Notes: generated by a model from the sequence alone, not told the origin. Positions 16,234 to 26,190 are shown, counted from the stretch's first letter. The stretch: 64,000 nucleotides of DNA from DATKFM01 sp963810485 (GCA_963810485.1 CAWENQ010000007.1:248001-312000); one strand, 5' to 3'. Program-made: numbers and translations.

Positions 16234-18201
16234 TCACTTGTCCTGCGCGTTGCTCTTCTGCTTGGCGGGTTTCGCGTTCGCCGTGCTGCTGTTGCCGCTG
16301 CCGCTGAAGATGCTGGTGATCAGGCTGTCGAGGCCGGAGCCTTCGTCCTCCGGTTCTGCCATGGCGATGGCGACCGGATAAGGCAGGGGCCGCACGGGCT
16401 CGCCTTTCAGGGCCTCTTTCATGTAGGCCTGCCAGAGCCGCGCCGGCAGGCCGCCGCCGGTCACCGTCTTCATCGGCGAGTTATCGTCATTGCCGACCCA
16501 AACGCCGGTGACCAACTCGGCAGAGAAGCCGACGAACCAGGCGTCGCGATAATCCTGGCCGGTGCCGGTCTTGCCGGCGATCGGGCGGCCGAGGCGGATG
16601 CCGCGGCCGGTGCCCCACTCGACCACGGCCGACATCATGTCCAGCATTTGCGAGACATTTTGCGGATTCAGCACCTGGCCGGGGCCGTTGCCGTCGCGCC
16701 GATAGAGCACAGCGCCGTTGCGGTCGCGGATCTCCTCGATGCCCCGCGGCCAGACGCCCGCGCCGCCATTGTCCAGCGCCGCATAGGCGCCGGTGAGTTC
16801 CAGCAGGGAAACGCCGCTGCTGCCGAGCGCCAAGCTGGGGCCTGGCGTGATGTCGGCGGTGATGCCGAGGCGGCGCGCCATCTCGGTCACCCGCTGACGG
16901 CCGACCTGCTCGGAGATCTGCACGGCGACAGAGTTCAGCGAGCGGGCGAATGCTTCGCGCAGCGTGACTTCGCCATAATAGCGGCCTTCATAGTTGTCCG
17001 GTTTCCAACCCTCGATGCTGAGCGGCGAGTCCGTCATTTTCAATTCCGGCGTCATGCCCTGCTCGAGGCCGGCGAGGAAGACGAAGGGCTTGAAGGCCGA
17101 GCCCGGCTGCCGCAAAGACTGAGTCGCGCGGTTGAACTGGCTGCTGCTGTAGTCGCGCCCGCCCACCATCGCCTTCACCGCGCCGTCGGGCGACATGCTG
17201 ACCAGCGCCGCCTGCGAGGCATCTTTCTCCGGCCCGCCCTCGTCGAGCACGCGCACCAGCTCGGCCTGGGCCATGCGCTGCAGCCGCGGATCCAGCGTGG
17301 TGACGACCACGAGGTCGCGGTCGACGAAGCCGACATAGCTCGACACCTGGTCCATCACCCAGTCGGCGAAATGCTGGCCGGTGCGGTCGGATTCCACGAC
17401 GTTCGACTGGCTGCGGCCTTCGCTGGCGATCTTGTCGGCCTCTTCCTGGGTGAGATAGTCGGACGCCACCATGTTCTGCAGCACCAGGAGCGCCCGCTGA
17501 TCCGCCACCACGTCATCGGCGATCGGGTTGTAGTTCGAGGGCGCCCGCAGCAGGCCCGCGAGCATCGCCGCCTCATAGGGCGTGACGAAGGCCGCCGGCT
17601 TGCCGAAGAAACGCTGCGACGCCGCGTCGACGCCATAGGTGCCGGCGCCGAAATAGACCCGGTTCATGTAGAGCGAGAGGATCTGATCCTTGGTGAAGCG
17701 CTGCTCGAGCCAAAAGGCCAGCAGCATCTCCTGGCCCTTGCGGCGGATGGTGCGGTCGGGCGTCAGGAAAACATTCTTGGCGAGCTGCTGGGTGATGGTG
17801 CTGCCGCCCTGCACCCAGCGCCCCGCCTGGATGTTCACCCACATCGCCCGGGCAAGGCCGATGGGATCGATGCCGAAATGGCCGTAGAAGCGCCGGTCCT
17901 CGGTGGCGACGATGGCCTCCGCCAAGTGCGGCGGCAAATTTTCCACCGTGACCGCCTGGCCGTAGAGGTCGCCATAGGTGGCGAGGATCGAGCCGTCGGC
18001 CGCCAGCAGCGTCACGCTCGGCCGCCGCGTCGCGTTCTCCAGCCGGTCGATGCCCGGCAGGTCATAGAGCAGCCAGCCGAGAACGATGAATCCGGCCAGC
18101 ACTGACCAGCTGGTCAGCACCGCGGTCCAGCGCAGCAGGCGTTGCGGCCAGCGGCGCTTGGCAGCAGGCTTCCTGGCTGAGGATGACGGCTTCTTTCCCA
18201 T
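16234..18201 (-). CDS. penicillin-binding protein 1A family bifunctional transglycosylase/transpeptidase
   Basis: A 655-residue class A PBP. A short basic cytoplasmic tail precedes one TM anchor (about 28-47). The GT51 glycosyltransferase domain has the catalytic Glu in EDRRFYGHF (101-109) and GGSTITQQL (132-140). The transpeptidase domain has SAFK with Ser368 as nucleophile, SLN, and KTGTG. It polymerises and cross-links peptidoglycan on the periplasmic face. The C-terminal tail is Ser/Lys-rich and disordered. At 655 residues it is shorter than the roughly 800-residue PBP1A with an OB insert, so it is closer to PBP1A-family enzymes of the compact type. Confidence 0.94.
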   Translation of the reverse strand: MGKKPSSSARKPAAKRRWPQRLLRWTAVLTSWSVLAGFIVLGWLLYDLPGIDRLENATRRPSVTLLAADGSILATYGDLYGQAVTVENLPPHLAEAIVATEDRRFYGHFGIDPIGLARAMWVNIQAGRWVQGGSTITQQLAKNVFLTPDRTIRRKGQEMLLAFWLEQRFTKDQILSLYMNRVYFGAGTYGVDAASQRFFGKPAAFVTPYEAAMLAGLLRAPSNYNPIADDVVADQRALLVLQNMVASDYLTQEEADKIASEGRSQSNVVESDRTGQHFADWVMDQVSSYVGFVDRDLVVVTTLDPRLQRMAQAELVRVLDEGGPEKDASQAALVSMSPDGAVKAMVGGRDYSSSQFNRATQSLRQPGSAFKPFVFLAGLEQGMTPELKMTDSPLSIEGWKPDNYEGRYYGEVTLREAFARSLNSVAVQISEQVGRQRVTEMARRLGITADITPGPSLALGSSGVSLLELTGAYAALDNGGAGVWPRGIEEIRDRNGAVLYRRDGNGPGQVLNPQNVSQMLDMMSAVVEWGTGRGIRLGRPIAGKTGTGQDYRDAWFVGFSAELVTGVWVGNDDNSPMKTVTGGGLPARLWQAYMKEALKGEPVRPLPYPVAIAMAEPEDEGSGLDSLITSIFSGSGNSSTANAKPAKQKSNAQDK

Positions 18202-18318
18202 ATCAGGATATCAGGTTAGATATGGCCGGCCGGTCGCATCGGCAACATAAGAATTCGGCGGCCCGGAAGTTCCGCCGCTGCCGTCCCGGTCCAAGCACAG
18301 ACATTCGCAAGCCGTTCC

Positions 18319-19318
18319 ATGTGGTCTCCGCATTCCGGTCTCACTATACGCCGCGCCACATCAGAGGATGGCGAACTTATCGCCGCCATGTGCGCCCGGC
18401 TGAGCGTCGATGAAGGCAGCCGGGAGCCAACATCGTTTACGCCGGAAGACTTCCGCCGCCATGGTTTCGGCCCGGCGCCGCTGTTCCGCTGTCTCATCGC
18501 CGAGCTCTCCGGTCTGCCTGCGGGCTATCTGCTGTATTGCCGGGAATATGACACCGACCACCTCTGCCGCTGCATCTACATGGCTGATCTTTATGTCGAA
18601 AAGGCGGCGCGGCGGCGGGGAATCGGCCATGATCTGATGGCGGCCGCGGCCGATGACGGGCGGCAATGGGAGGCGGCGCTGATGATCTGGACGGCGCTGC
18701 GCCACAACGCGGAGGCGCGGGCCTTTTACCGCCAAATCGGCCATGAGCAGAGCGATCTCGTGGAATGCATCGCCGAACAGACGCAGTTCCGCGGCCTGGT
18801 TAATGAAGCGATGGCGCCGCCGGCCTCGATCCGCCTGCGGTCGGCGGCGGCGGCGGATTGCCAGGCGATCGCCGACTTTCTCGTCGGCCTCTACGAGGAG
18901 CTGAACCGGCCCGCGCCCGATGACATCGAGTGCAAGCTGCGCCGCGACGGCTTCGGCGCCGAGCCCGCTTTCACCGCCATCCTGGCGGAGACAGAGCCAC
19001 CGCGAAGCGATCGGCTATGCGCTCTACTGGCTGACCTACATGACCCAGTCCGCCAGCAAGGGCGCGCTGCTGTCCGATCTCTATGTCGCGCCGGCCTGGC
19101 GCCGCCGCGGCGTGGCCCGCGCGCTGATCGCCGCGACGGCAAAGGCAATGGCTGATACCGGTGGCAATTCGGTGATCTGGGCCGTTGACGCCGGCAATGA
19201 GCGCGGCCGTGCCTTCTACCGGACCATCAGCACGGAGGCGTCGGAGACCGTGATCTGCAGCTGCAATCACGAGGAATTTGCTCTCCTGGCCGGCCGCGCC
19301 GCGGGGTGGCGCCGCTAG
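18319..19318 (+). CDS. tandem GNAT acetyltransferase (one frameshift)
   Basis: A reconstructed 332-residue protein with two GNAT domains. Domain 1 (about 8-155) has the acetyl-CoA motif VEKAARRRGIGHDLM; domain 2 (about 170-325) has VAPAWRRRGVARALI. The frame breaks near 18995, between TAILAETEPP and EAIGYALYW; removing one base joins them and makes the length divisible by three. Substrate is unknown. Because two intact CoA-binding motifs are present, both halves may be active. The break resembles the other single-base insertions in this window. Confidence 0.82.
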
Positions 19319-19374
19319 GTTTGCCGCGCTATCGTCGCCCCTTGCAACGTCCGGAAACAGCCGACCAAGACGCC

Positions 19375-19995
19375 ATGATCAAGCTGCAACCGCCCACCGG
19401 CGCCAGCCGCCAGCCGCCGCTCGACAGCCTGGCCGCGACCTTCGACGAGGCGGTGCGGCTGCATCGCGCCGGCGACGTGGCGAAAGCGTTTGAGATGTAT
19501 CGCCGCGTTCTCGCGATTTATCCGCGGCACGCCGATGCCCTGCAGATGGCCGGCGTCTGCGCCGGACAGCTCGGCGATCCGGCCAGCGGCGTGCCGCTGG
19601 TGCGCCGGGCGATCGCCTTGCGGCCGCACGCCCCCGGCTATCAGCTCAATCTCGGCAACCTGCTGCGCATGCTCGGCAGGCTCGACGAGGCGGCGGCCGC
19701 CTACCGCCATGCGGTGCATCTGGATCCGCTGTTCGCCGATGCGCATAACAACCTGGGCCGGGCGCTGCTGCTGATGGGAAAGCCGGAGGAGGCGCTCCGG
19801 TCGCTGCAGCAATCCGCGCGGTTGAAGCCGGATTTCCCGGAGACCCAGCGCAACCTCGCCACCGTGCTCCTGGAGCTGGGCCGGCCGGAGGAGGCGAAGC
19901 CGGTGCTGCGCAACCTCCTGAAGCGCCATCCCAGCGATGCCGAGGGGCAGAAGCTGCTGGAGCAGGCGGAAAAGGCCAGCGGCACGCCGGCGTGA
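19375..19995 (+). CDS. tetratricopeptide repeat protein
   Basis: A 206-residue protein made almost entirely of TPR units from about residue 15 onward: five helical pairs with the usual A/G/L/A spacing (for example HADALQMAGVCAGQLGDPA and PLFADAHNNLGRALL). No signal peptide or TM is seen, so it is likely a cytoplasmic protein-interaction scaffold. ATG 19375 fits the repeat onset. It starts 56 bp after the GNAT gene and may be co-transcribed. TPR sequence alone gives no function. Confidence 0.85.
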   Translation: MIKLQPPTGASRQPPLDSLAATFDEAVRLHRAGDVAKAFEMYRRVLAIYPRHADALQMAGVCAGQLGDPASGVPLVRRAIALRPHAPGYQLNLGNLLRMLGRLDEAAAAYRHAVHLDPLFADAHNNLGRALLLMGKPEEALRSLQQSARLKPDFPETQRNLATVLLELGRPEEAKPVLRNLLKRHPSDAEGQKLLEQAEKASGTPA

Positions 19996-20286
19996 CATTT
20001 TCCGGTATTTTCCGCGTACTCAACTCGCTGGCGCGGCTGAGAGATTCCGCAAATTGCGCGATTCCGGGGGACCCTGATTTTTGGGAACGATCCCATGCAA
20101 GGGAATCCCGCCCCCAGTGACGGCCGCGCCCCGCGCAAATCGCGCGGACGGCCGCATGCCATATCCCGATCCACAATGTCCAACATCGAGGCCGGCGAAG
20201 AGTGCCGGCGGCAAGAACCACTATAGGATATTTTTCCGGAGAACGTGAGGGGAATCGGTGTTCTTCAAGATTTGCCACCCCGTTGT

Positions 20287-20354
20287 CCCCTCGCCCCGCA
20301 CAGCGGGGAGAGGGTGCATAGCGGTCGCTTTGCGACCGTTATGCGGGTGAGGGG
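20287..20354 (+). repeat. palindromic intergenic repeat, copy 1
   Basis: A 68-bp REP-like element. Outer arms CCCCTC/GAGGGG enclose two hairpins: CCCCGC-aca-GCGGGG and GCATAGCGGTCGC-ttt-GCGACCGTTATGC (one G-T pair). The predicted fold is a three-way junction. It is the reverse complement in design of copy 2, which lies 80 bp away. Confidence 0.85.
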
Positions 20355-20434
20355 AATGGGAGCACAGATGTATCAAGCAACAATGAGTTTGCATTCGACA
20401 GTAGCGGCTAAATCGGCGGACACTTCTGCGCCAG

Positions 20435-20502
20435 CCCCTCACCCCGCATCATTCGCTGAACGCGAATGATGCGGCCCTCTCCCCACTTTGTGGGGCGAGG
20501 GG
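20435..20502 (-). repeat. palindromic intergenic repeat, copy 2 (inverted)
   Basis: Also 68 bp and with the same architecture as copy 1 in opposite orientation: CCCCTC/GAGGGG ends, a GCATCATTCGC/GCGAATGATGC hairpin and a CCCCACTTTGTGGGG hairpin. Stem sequences differ from copy 1 while pairing is kept, as expected if structure is what is conserved. Confidence 0.85.
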
Positions 20503-20596
20503 ACAAATGAGTTCCTGCGCCGGTTTTGCATTGAACATGGGCTTTGTTGGCACTATCTGCGCAACATAGTCCTGCCGAAACCTGAAGGAGGAACAC

Positions 20597-20977
20597 ATGC
20601 CGATCGGTGTCAAAGAGCTTCTGGCCGAGGCGAATGCGGCGGTGCGCAAGCTGTCCCCCGCGGAAGCGGCGGAGAAGATCAAGGCGGGCAACGTGCTGAT
20701 CGTCGATGTGCGCGATCCCAGCGAGGTGCAGCAGAGCGGCAAGATCCAGGGCGCCGTGAATGTGTCCCGCGGCATGCTAGAATTCCGCGCCGACCCGGAG
20801 ACGCCCTATCACAATGCGGCCTTCCAGAAGGACAAGGCCGTGCTGGTCTACTGCGCCTCCGGCGGCCGCTCTGCGCTGGCGGGCAAGCGGCTCAAGGATA
20901 TGGGGTATAATACTGTGTACAACATCGGCGGCTTCAAGGAGCTCACCGATGCGGGGCTCCCGACCGAGCCGGCGTAG
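20597..20977 (+). CDS. rhodanese-like domain protein (single domain)
   Basis: A 126-residue single rhodanese domain. The active-site loop is CASGGRS with Cys86 as the persulfide-carrying residue; VDVRDPSE near 36-43 is the other family signature. It probably transfers sulfane sulfur in the cytoplasm; the acceptor is unknown. The start at 20597 has a strong GGAGG at ideal spacing. It stands alone, preceded by the palindromic repeat pair and followed by an inverted repeat that could terminate it. Confidence 0.93.
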   Translation: MPIGVKELLAEANAAVRKLSPAEAAEKIKAGNVLIVDVRDPSEVQQSGKIQGAVNVSRGMLEFRADPETPYHNAAFQKDKAVLVYCASGGRSALAGKRLKDMGYNTVYNIGGFKELTDAGLPTEPA

Positions 20978-21033
20978 CGTGCTCGAGTTGCACTACCGCA
21001 ATTTGTTGACGTCGTGCTGCAATGATCGCGGGC

Positions 21034-21137
21034 AAAAAAGTGGCACGACGGCCCGCTGATTTGATTGGAGCGGAGGCGGTCACCACATAGTGCCGGAGCA
21101 AGCTCGCGGGCCGGCCGCACGGTCGTGCCCTTTTTTT
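21034..21137 (+). terminator. large imperfect inverted repeat ending in T7, possible terminator
   Basis: The left arm starts AAAAAAGTGGCACGAC then GGCCCGC (21034-21056); the right arm is GCGGGCC ... GTCGTGCC followed by CTTTTTTT (21106-21137). Arms pair with one bulge around a loop of about 50 nt. It could terminate the rhodanese gene, but the long loop is unusual for an intrinsic terminator. Confidence 0.5.
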
Positions 21138-21159
21138 GAAATTGTAGGGAGCGATTAAC

Positions 21160-21627
21160 ATGCCGAAGCCCAAAGTGAATCCCATTCCCAAAGACATGCC
21201 CAGCGTCACGCCGCACCTGGTCTGTGCCGGCGCGGCCGGGGCCATCGAGTTCTACAAGAAGGCCTTCGGCGCGGTGGAAGGGGCGCGGCTGCCGGGACCC
21301 GATGGTAAACTGATGCATGGGATGATCCGCATCAACGGATCGCCCGTCATGCTGGTGGACGAGAACCCGCAATGGGGAGTCATCGGTCCCAAGTCGCTGA
21401 AAGGCACGCCGGTGACCATCCACCTGTATGTCGAGGACGCGGACGCGTTTGTCGAGAAGGCGGTGGCCGCGGGCGCGAAGGTCACGATGCCGGTGGAGGA
21501 GCAGTTCTGGGGCGACCGCTATGGCGTGATCGAGGATCCCTACGGTCATAAATGGTCGGTCGCCACCCATGTCCGCGACCTGAACATGGAGGAGATCCAA
21601 CAGGCGATGAAGAAGATGGCGAGCTAG
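21160..21627 (+). CDS. VOC family protein (PhnB-like glyoxalase)
   Basis: A 155-residue protein of the PhnB/28-type VOC group: VTPHLVCAGAAGAIEFYKKAFG at the start, HGMIRINGSPVMLVDE in the middle, and the closing FWGDRYGVIEDPYGHKW typical of this subgroup. The fold usually forms a dimer with a metal or ligand site; function is not defined. RBS AGGGAG precedes ATG 21160. A strong GC hairpin follows the stop. Confidence 0.9.
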   Translation: MPKPKVNPIPKDMPSVTPHLVCAGAAGAIEFYKKAFGAVEGARLPGPDGKLMHGMIRINGSPVMLVDENPQWGVIGPKSLKGTPVTIHLYVEDADAFVEKAVAAGAKVTMPVEEQFWGDRYGVIEDPYGHKWSVATHVRDLNMEEIQQAMKKMAS

Positions 21628-21634
21628 CGGGTCG

Positions 21635-21673
21635 GCGCCCTCCCCTCTGCCCGGACGGCAAAGGGGAGGGCGC
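21635..21673. terminator. hairpin between convergent VOC and DoxX genes
   Basis: GCGCCCTCCCCT pairs exactly with AGGGGAGGGCGC, with additional TGCC/GGCA pairing in the loop. No T-run follows, so it may be a rho-dependent pause or mRNA 3'-end stabiliser for both convergent genes. Confidence 0.55.
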
Positions 21674-21688
21674 GCGATCGCGGTGCTG

Positions 21689-22123
21689 TTAGTTGCAGCC
21701 CCTGTGCAGCAGGCCGCGGCGGATCGCCAGGATGCGGCCCGGGCCATGCACGGCGGCGAACAAGAGGCCGGCCATGAAGGTGAAGTGGTCGATGAAGAAG
21801 CCGAACTCGGATTGGTTGCCTTCCCAGTGGGAGGGGCCATGGAAGGCGAAGGCGAGAAAAATCACATAGACTGCGGCGAGAAGCGCCGCTTCCGTGAAGT
21901 AGGCGCCGGTGAGAAGGCAGAGGGCGAGCGCGGCTTCGAAGAACGCCGCAAGCCAGGCGAGGAGCTGGGACATGGGGAATCCTGCCGACGCGATGTAGCC
22001 GGCCGTGCCGCCGATATCCATGAATTTGAAGCTGAAGGCCATGACGAAGAGGCCGGCGAAGATCAGGCGGCCGACGAGGATGGCGATGCTGGTCCAGGCG
22101 GGTGCGTTTGAGTGGGTGTTCAT
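21689..22123 (-). CDS. DoxX family membrane protein
   Basis: A 144-residue protein with four hydrophobic segments in the DoxX arrangement: VGRLIFAGLFVMAFSFKF near TM1 and two central helices rich in Ala/Leu. In relatives DoxX proteins are part of quinol oxidase or thiosulfate:quinone oxidoreductase complexes, or of the MRC membrane redox complex; single homologues are mostly uncharacterised. I chose ATG 22123 with AGGGA upstream, instead of the longer frame at 22162. It is convergent with the PhnB-like gene. Confidence 0.85.
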   Translation of the reverse strand: MNTHSNAPAWTSIAILVGRLIFAGLFVMAFSFKFMDIGGTAGYIASAGFPMSQLLAWLAAFFEAALALCLLTGAYFTEAALLAAVYVIFLAFAFHGPSHWEGNQSEFGFFIDHFTFMAGLLFAAVHGPGRILAIRRGLLHRGCN

Positions 22124-22220
22124 GGGTGATCCCTTGCATACGTGATCGACTGCGTGAATCAATATTCAGGCAGAATTGCACATCCGCTTGCCGCAACTCA
22201 AAGGCGAAAGACGAGATCGA

Positions 22221-22312
22221 CCCCTCGCCCTCGAAGCCGCGACAATCGCTTGCGATTGCGCTGAGGGAGAGGGATGCCGCATTCGCGTTCAGCGGATGCG
22301 GCGGGGTGAGGG
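22221..22312 (+). repeat. palindromic intergenic repeat, copy 3 (longer variant)
   Basis: About 92 bp with CCCCTC at the left, an inner GACAATCGC-tt-GCGATTGCG-type hairpin, then GAGAGGG and a second hairpin GCCGCATTCGCG-ttc-AGCGGATGCGGC, closing with GTGAGGG. It has the same plan as copies 1 and 2 with a longer first arm. Confidence 0.75.
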
Positions 22313-22346
22313 TTGGGGAGCAAGAGCGGCGGAAAGTCTGCGCCAG

Positions 22347-22412
22347 CCCCTCACCCGCAACATCCGCTGAACGCGGATGTTGCGTGCCTCTCCCCGCTAC
22401 GCGGGGCGAGGC
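22347..22412 (-). repeat. palindromic intergenic repeat, copy 4 (inverted)
   Basis: CCCCTCACCCGC, hairpin GCAACATCCGC-tgaac-GCGGATGTTGC, then CCTCTCCCCGC-tac-GCGGGGCGAGG. Together with copy 3 it repeats the head-to-head pair layout of copies 1 and 2. The preceding TGCGCCAG is shared with copy 2, so the repeat unit may extend slightly outward. Confidence 0.8.
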
Positions 22413-22436
22413 GTCAATTATTCGAATGACTTACAC

Positions 22437-24901
22437 TTAGATATCCAAATTCGCCACGTTCAGCGCGTTGGCGTGGATGAAGTCGCGGCGGGGTTCCACC
22501 ACGTCGCCCATCAGGGTCGAGAACACTTCCTCGGCTTCGTCCACATGGCTGACTTTCACCTGCAGCAAGGTGCGCACCTGGGGATCGAGCGTGGTTTCCC
22601 AGAGCTGTTCCGGGTTCATTTCGCCCAGGCCCTTGTAGCGCTGGATGTTGAGGCCGGCGCGGCCGAAGCCGGTGACGGTTTCCACCAGGGAGATCGGGCC
22701 GGCGATCGAAGTCTCCTGCTCCTTGCCCAAGAGGGTGGCGTGGCGGCTGTAGGTTTGCTGCAGGTCGGCGGCCATGGCGTCGAGCCGGTGGCTTTCGGCG
22801 CTGCGGATCAGCGGGCCGTCGATGACATAGCGGGTGGTGACGCCGCGCAAGCGCCGCGTGAAGGACAGGCCGCCGTCGGATTCGGACTTGCCCTGCCAGC
22901 CGCGCTCTTCCAGCGGCGACAGCAGGTCGAGGCGCTTGGCGATATAGGCGCGCGGCCTCGGTGGCGCGGGCCTGATCGGAGATGATCTCCGGGTTCAGCG
23001 CGCCGGCGATCGCCGCCTGCTCCACCACCTGAGCGTTGCCGACTTTCCGGATCAGCGGCTGCATGTTGGCTTGGGCTTGCGCCGCCTGCTCCATCAGGCG
23101 GTTCAGGTCGGCGCCTGCCACCTGGCTGCCGTCGGCGAGGCGCAGCACCAGCCCTTCGAGGCCCGAGCTGATCAGGAACAGATCGCGCTGCCGCTCGTCC
23201 TTCAGGTAGCGCTCGGACTTGCCCTTCGACACCTTAAACAGCGGCGGCTGGGCGATGTAGAGATAGCCCTTCTCGATCAGCTCGGCCATCTGGCGGTAGA
23301 AGAAGGTCAGCAGCAGAGTGCGGATGTGGGAGCCGTCCACATCGGCGTCGGTCATGATGATGATCTTGTGGTAGCGCAGCTTGGCGATGTCGAACTCTTC
23401 CGGGCCGATGCCGGTGCCGAGCGCGGTGATCAGCGTGCCGATTTCCGCCGAGCCCAGCATCTTGTCGAAGCGGGCGCGCTCGACATTCAGGATCTTGCCG
23501 CGCAGCGGCAGGATGGCCTGGAAGGCGCGGTTGCGGCCGCTCTTGGCGGAGCCGCCGGCGCTGTCGCCCTCGACGATGAACAGCTCCGACAGCGCGGGAT
23601 CGCGCTCCTGGCAATCGGCCAGCTTGCCGGGCAGCGAGTTCATGTCGAGCGCACCCTTGCGGCGGGTGAGATCGCGGGCCTTGCGCGCGGCTTCGCGGGC
23701 GGCGGCGGCCTCGTAGACCTTGGCCACGATGCGACGGGCCTCGGACGGATGCTCCTCGAACCACTGGTTCAGCCGTTCGTTGACGATGCCTCTCGACCAC
23801 CGGGCGCACTTCCGACGACACCAGCTTGTCCTTGGTCTGCGCCGAGAATTTGGGATCGGGCACCTTGCAGGAGAGGATGCAGGTGAGGCCCTCGCGGGCG
23901 TCGTCGCCGGTCAGCGCGATCTTTTCCTTCTTCGCGATGCCGCTGTCGGTGGCGTACTGGTTGATCTGCGCGCGTGAGCGCGCCGCGGAAGCCCGCCAGA
24001 TGCGTGCCGCCGTCGCGCTGCGGGATGTTGTTGGTGAAGCAGAGCGTGGTCTCGTGATAGCTGTCGGTCCACTCCATGGCGATCTCGACGGTGATGCCGT
24101 CCTTCTCGCCGATGGCCGCGATGACAGGCTGATGCAGCGGGTTCTTGTTGCGGTCGAGATACTTCACGAAGGCCTCGAGCCCGCCTTCGTAATGCAGGTC
24201 GACGGATCTTCGGCTCGACGCCGCGGGCGTCGGTCAGCATCAGATGCACGCCGGAATTCAGGAACGCCAGCTCGCGCAGGCGGTGCTCCAGGGTGGCGTA
24301 GTCGAACTCGGTCTTGGTGAAGGTCTCTTTCGACGGCAGAAACGTGACTTCCGTCCCGGTGAAGAGCTTGCCGTCCTTCTCCGGCGCCTTGGCGACCACG
24401 GCCAGCGGCGACTCGGGAACGCCATGCCGGAAGCGCATGTAGTATTCCTGGCCGTTGCGCCAGATGCGCAGATCCAGCCGCTCCGACAGCGCATTGACCA
24501 CGGAGACGCCGACGCCGTGCAGGCCGCCGGACACCTTGTAGGAGTTCTGGTCGAACTTACCGCCGGCATGGAGCTGGGTCATGATGACCTCGGCCGCCGA
24601 CACGCCCTCTTCCTTGTGGATGTCGACGGGGATGCCGCGGCCGTTGTCGCGCACGGTGACCGAGCCGTCGCCGTTGAGCGTGACATTGATCAGGTCGCAA
24701 TAGCCGGCCAGGGACTTCGTCGATCGCGTTGTCCACCACCTCATAGACCATGTGATGCAGGCCGGAGCCGTCATCGGTGTCGCCGATATACATGCCCGGC
24801 CGCTTGCGCACGGCGTCGAGCCCGCGCAGCACCTTGATGGATTCCGCGTCGTATTGTCTTTCGGGAGAATTGCCGTTGGGCGATTTGGTCACGTCTGTCA
24901 T
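22437..24901 (-). CDS. gyrB: DNA gyrase subunit B (five frameshifts)
   Basis: About 820 residues when repaired. It starts MTDVTKSPN at ATG 24901 and ends at 22437. Present are the GHKL ATPase domain (EVVDNAIDE, KVSGGLHGVG), the transducer domain, the TOPRIM motifs EGDSAGG and DADVDGSHI, and the C-terminal QRYKGLGEMNPEQLW. Four single extra bases (near 24720, 24202, 23977, 23792) and one missing GC (near 22952) break the frame; repair gives a length divisible by three. It supplies negative supercoiling with GyrA. An essential gene with five breaks points to sequence error. Confidence 0.95.
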
Positions 24902-24948
24902 CGGTTCAACTGCTTTGATCTCTGGCGCCGGCGAAAGGCGGGCGCGGA

Positions 24949-26180
24949 TTAGGTATTGCGCGGCGCGATCTTCGCTTCGCGCACATCGAAGAATTGGGCG
25001 TCGCCGGCCATCGGGTCGAAGAACGCGGCATCGGTGCCGGTGAGCCAGGCCTGCAGCCCCAAGTGCCGCAGCTCGTCGAAGAGGGCGTGGCGGCGGGTCT
25101 CGTCCAGATGGGCCACCACCTCGTCCAGCAGCAGCAGCGGCGTCTGCGCCCGCAGATCGGCCAGCAGGCGGGCGAAGGCCAGCACCGTGGCCACCAGGAG
25201 CGCCTTCTGTTCGCCGGTGGAGCAGAGGGCGGCGGGCATGCCCGTACCCTGGTGGATGGCCAGGAGATCGCTGCGGTGCGGCCCCCAGAGGGCGCCGCCG
25301 GCCTCGGCATCGGCGGCGCGGCAATGGGCCAGCATGTCCCGCAGCCGCTCCTCGGCGGCTAGGGCCGGCATCTCGCCCAGCCAGCTATCGACCGCCCCTT
25401 CCAGCCGCGAGCAGCGCCCGCGGGAACGTCCCGGCGCCGGCGGCCATGTGAGGCGGTCAGCCTGGTGATCAGGTCGCGCCGGGCGGCGGCGATGGCGATG
25501 CCGCGCTCGGCAATCTGCTGCTCCAGCGCCGCCAGCCAGGCGGGGTCGCGCCCGCGCTCGCCCTCGCCGCGCAATACCTGCACCCGCTCCTGCAGCAGAT
25601 GGTCGTACTGCCCCAGGCGCTTGGCGTGATCGGGATCGAGGCCGAACACCAGCCGGTCGAGTGAATTTCCGCCGGTGCGAGCGGCGCCGTCGAGGAACAG
25701 CCGGTCCATCTGCGGCGTCAGCCAGGCGACCGACAGGATCCGCGCCAGGGCCGACTGGCCGCCGGCGAGCGCGCCGTCGATCTTCACCAGCCGGCGGTCG
25801 CGGCCGCCGGCGGCGGCGGGATCCCTGCCGGTGCCCAGATCGATCTGCGCCTCCGGCCGGTTCACGGTGGCGGCGATGCCCCAGGCGGCGCGGCGCGGCT
25901 GGCCGTCGGTCTCGGCCGATATCATGCGGTCGATGTCAGGCAGCCGCGCATGGCGCAGGCCGCGGCCGGGGATCAGGAAGGAGATGGCCTCCAGCAGATT
26001 GGTCTTGCCGGCGCCGTTGGGGCCGGTGAGCACCACCGGCCGGCGGTCCAGATGGATCTCGGCCCGGCCGTAATTGCGGAAATCGGTCAGCACCAGCCGC
26101 TCCAGCCAGACGACGGGCCCGGCGGCGTGCCGGATCGGGTCGCTGGGTGCGGACTGGCGCAGAGCCGGGGCGTTGGACAT
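24949..26180 (-). CDS. recF: DNA replication/repair protein RecF (two frameshifts)
   Basis: About 409 residues after repair. The ABC-type ATPase has Walker A GPNGAGKTN near residue 55 and the family's LTDFRNY near 31-37; the C-terminal half has the signature region CSTGEQKALL and Walker B LLLLDEVVAHLD. RecF loads RecA with RecO/RecR at gaps. Two single extra bases, near 25448 and 25416, split it: the middle piece GTFPRALL reads in a third frame, and with both removed the joined length is divisible by three. It sits between dnaN and gyrB in the classic order. Confidence 0.93.
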
Positions 26181-26190
26181 CAGGCCGCCA

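Noticed and set aside
15688..18105. Very long plus-strand open frame (805 codons) opposite the PBP gene
   Set aside because: It is antisense to the PBP1A gene. High GC content empties stop codons from the opposite strand, and the product is Arg/His-rich without any domain.
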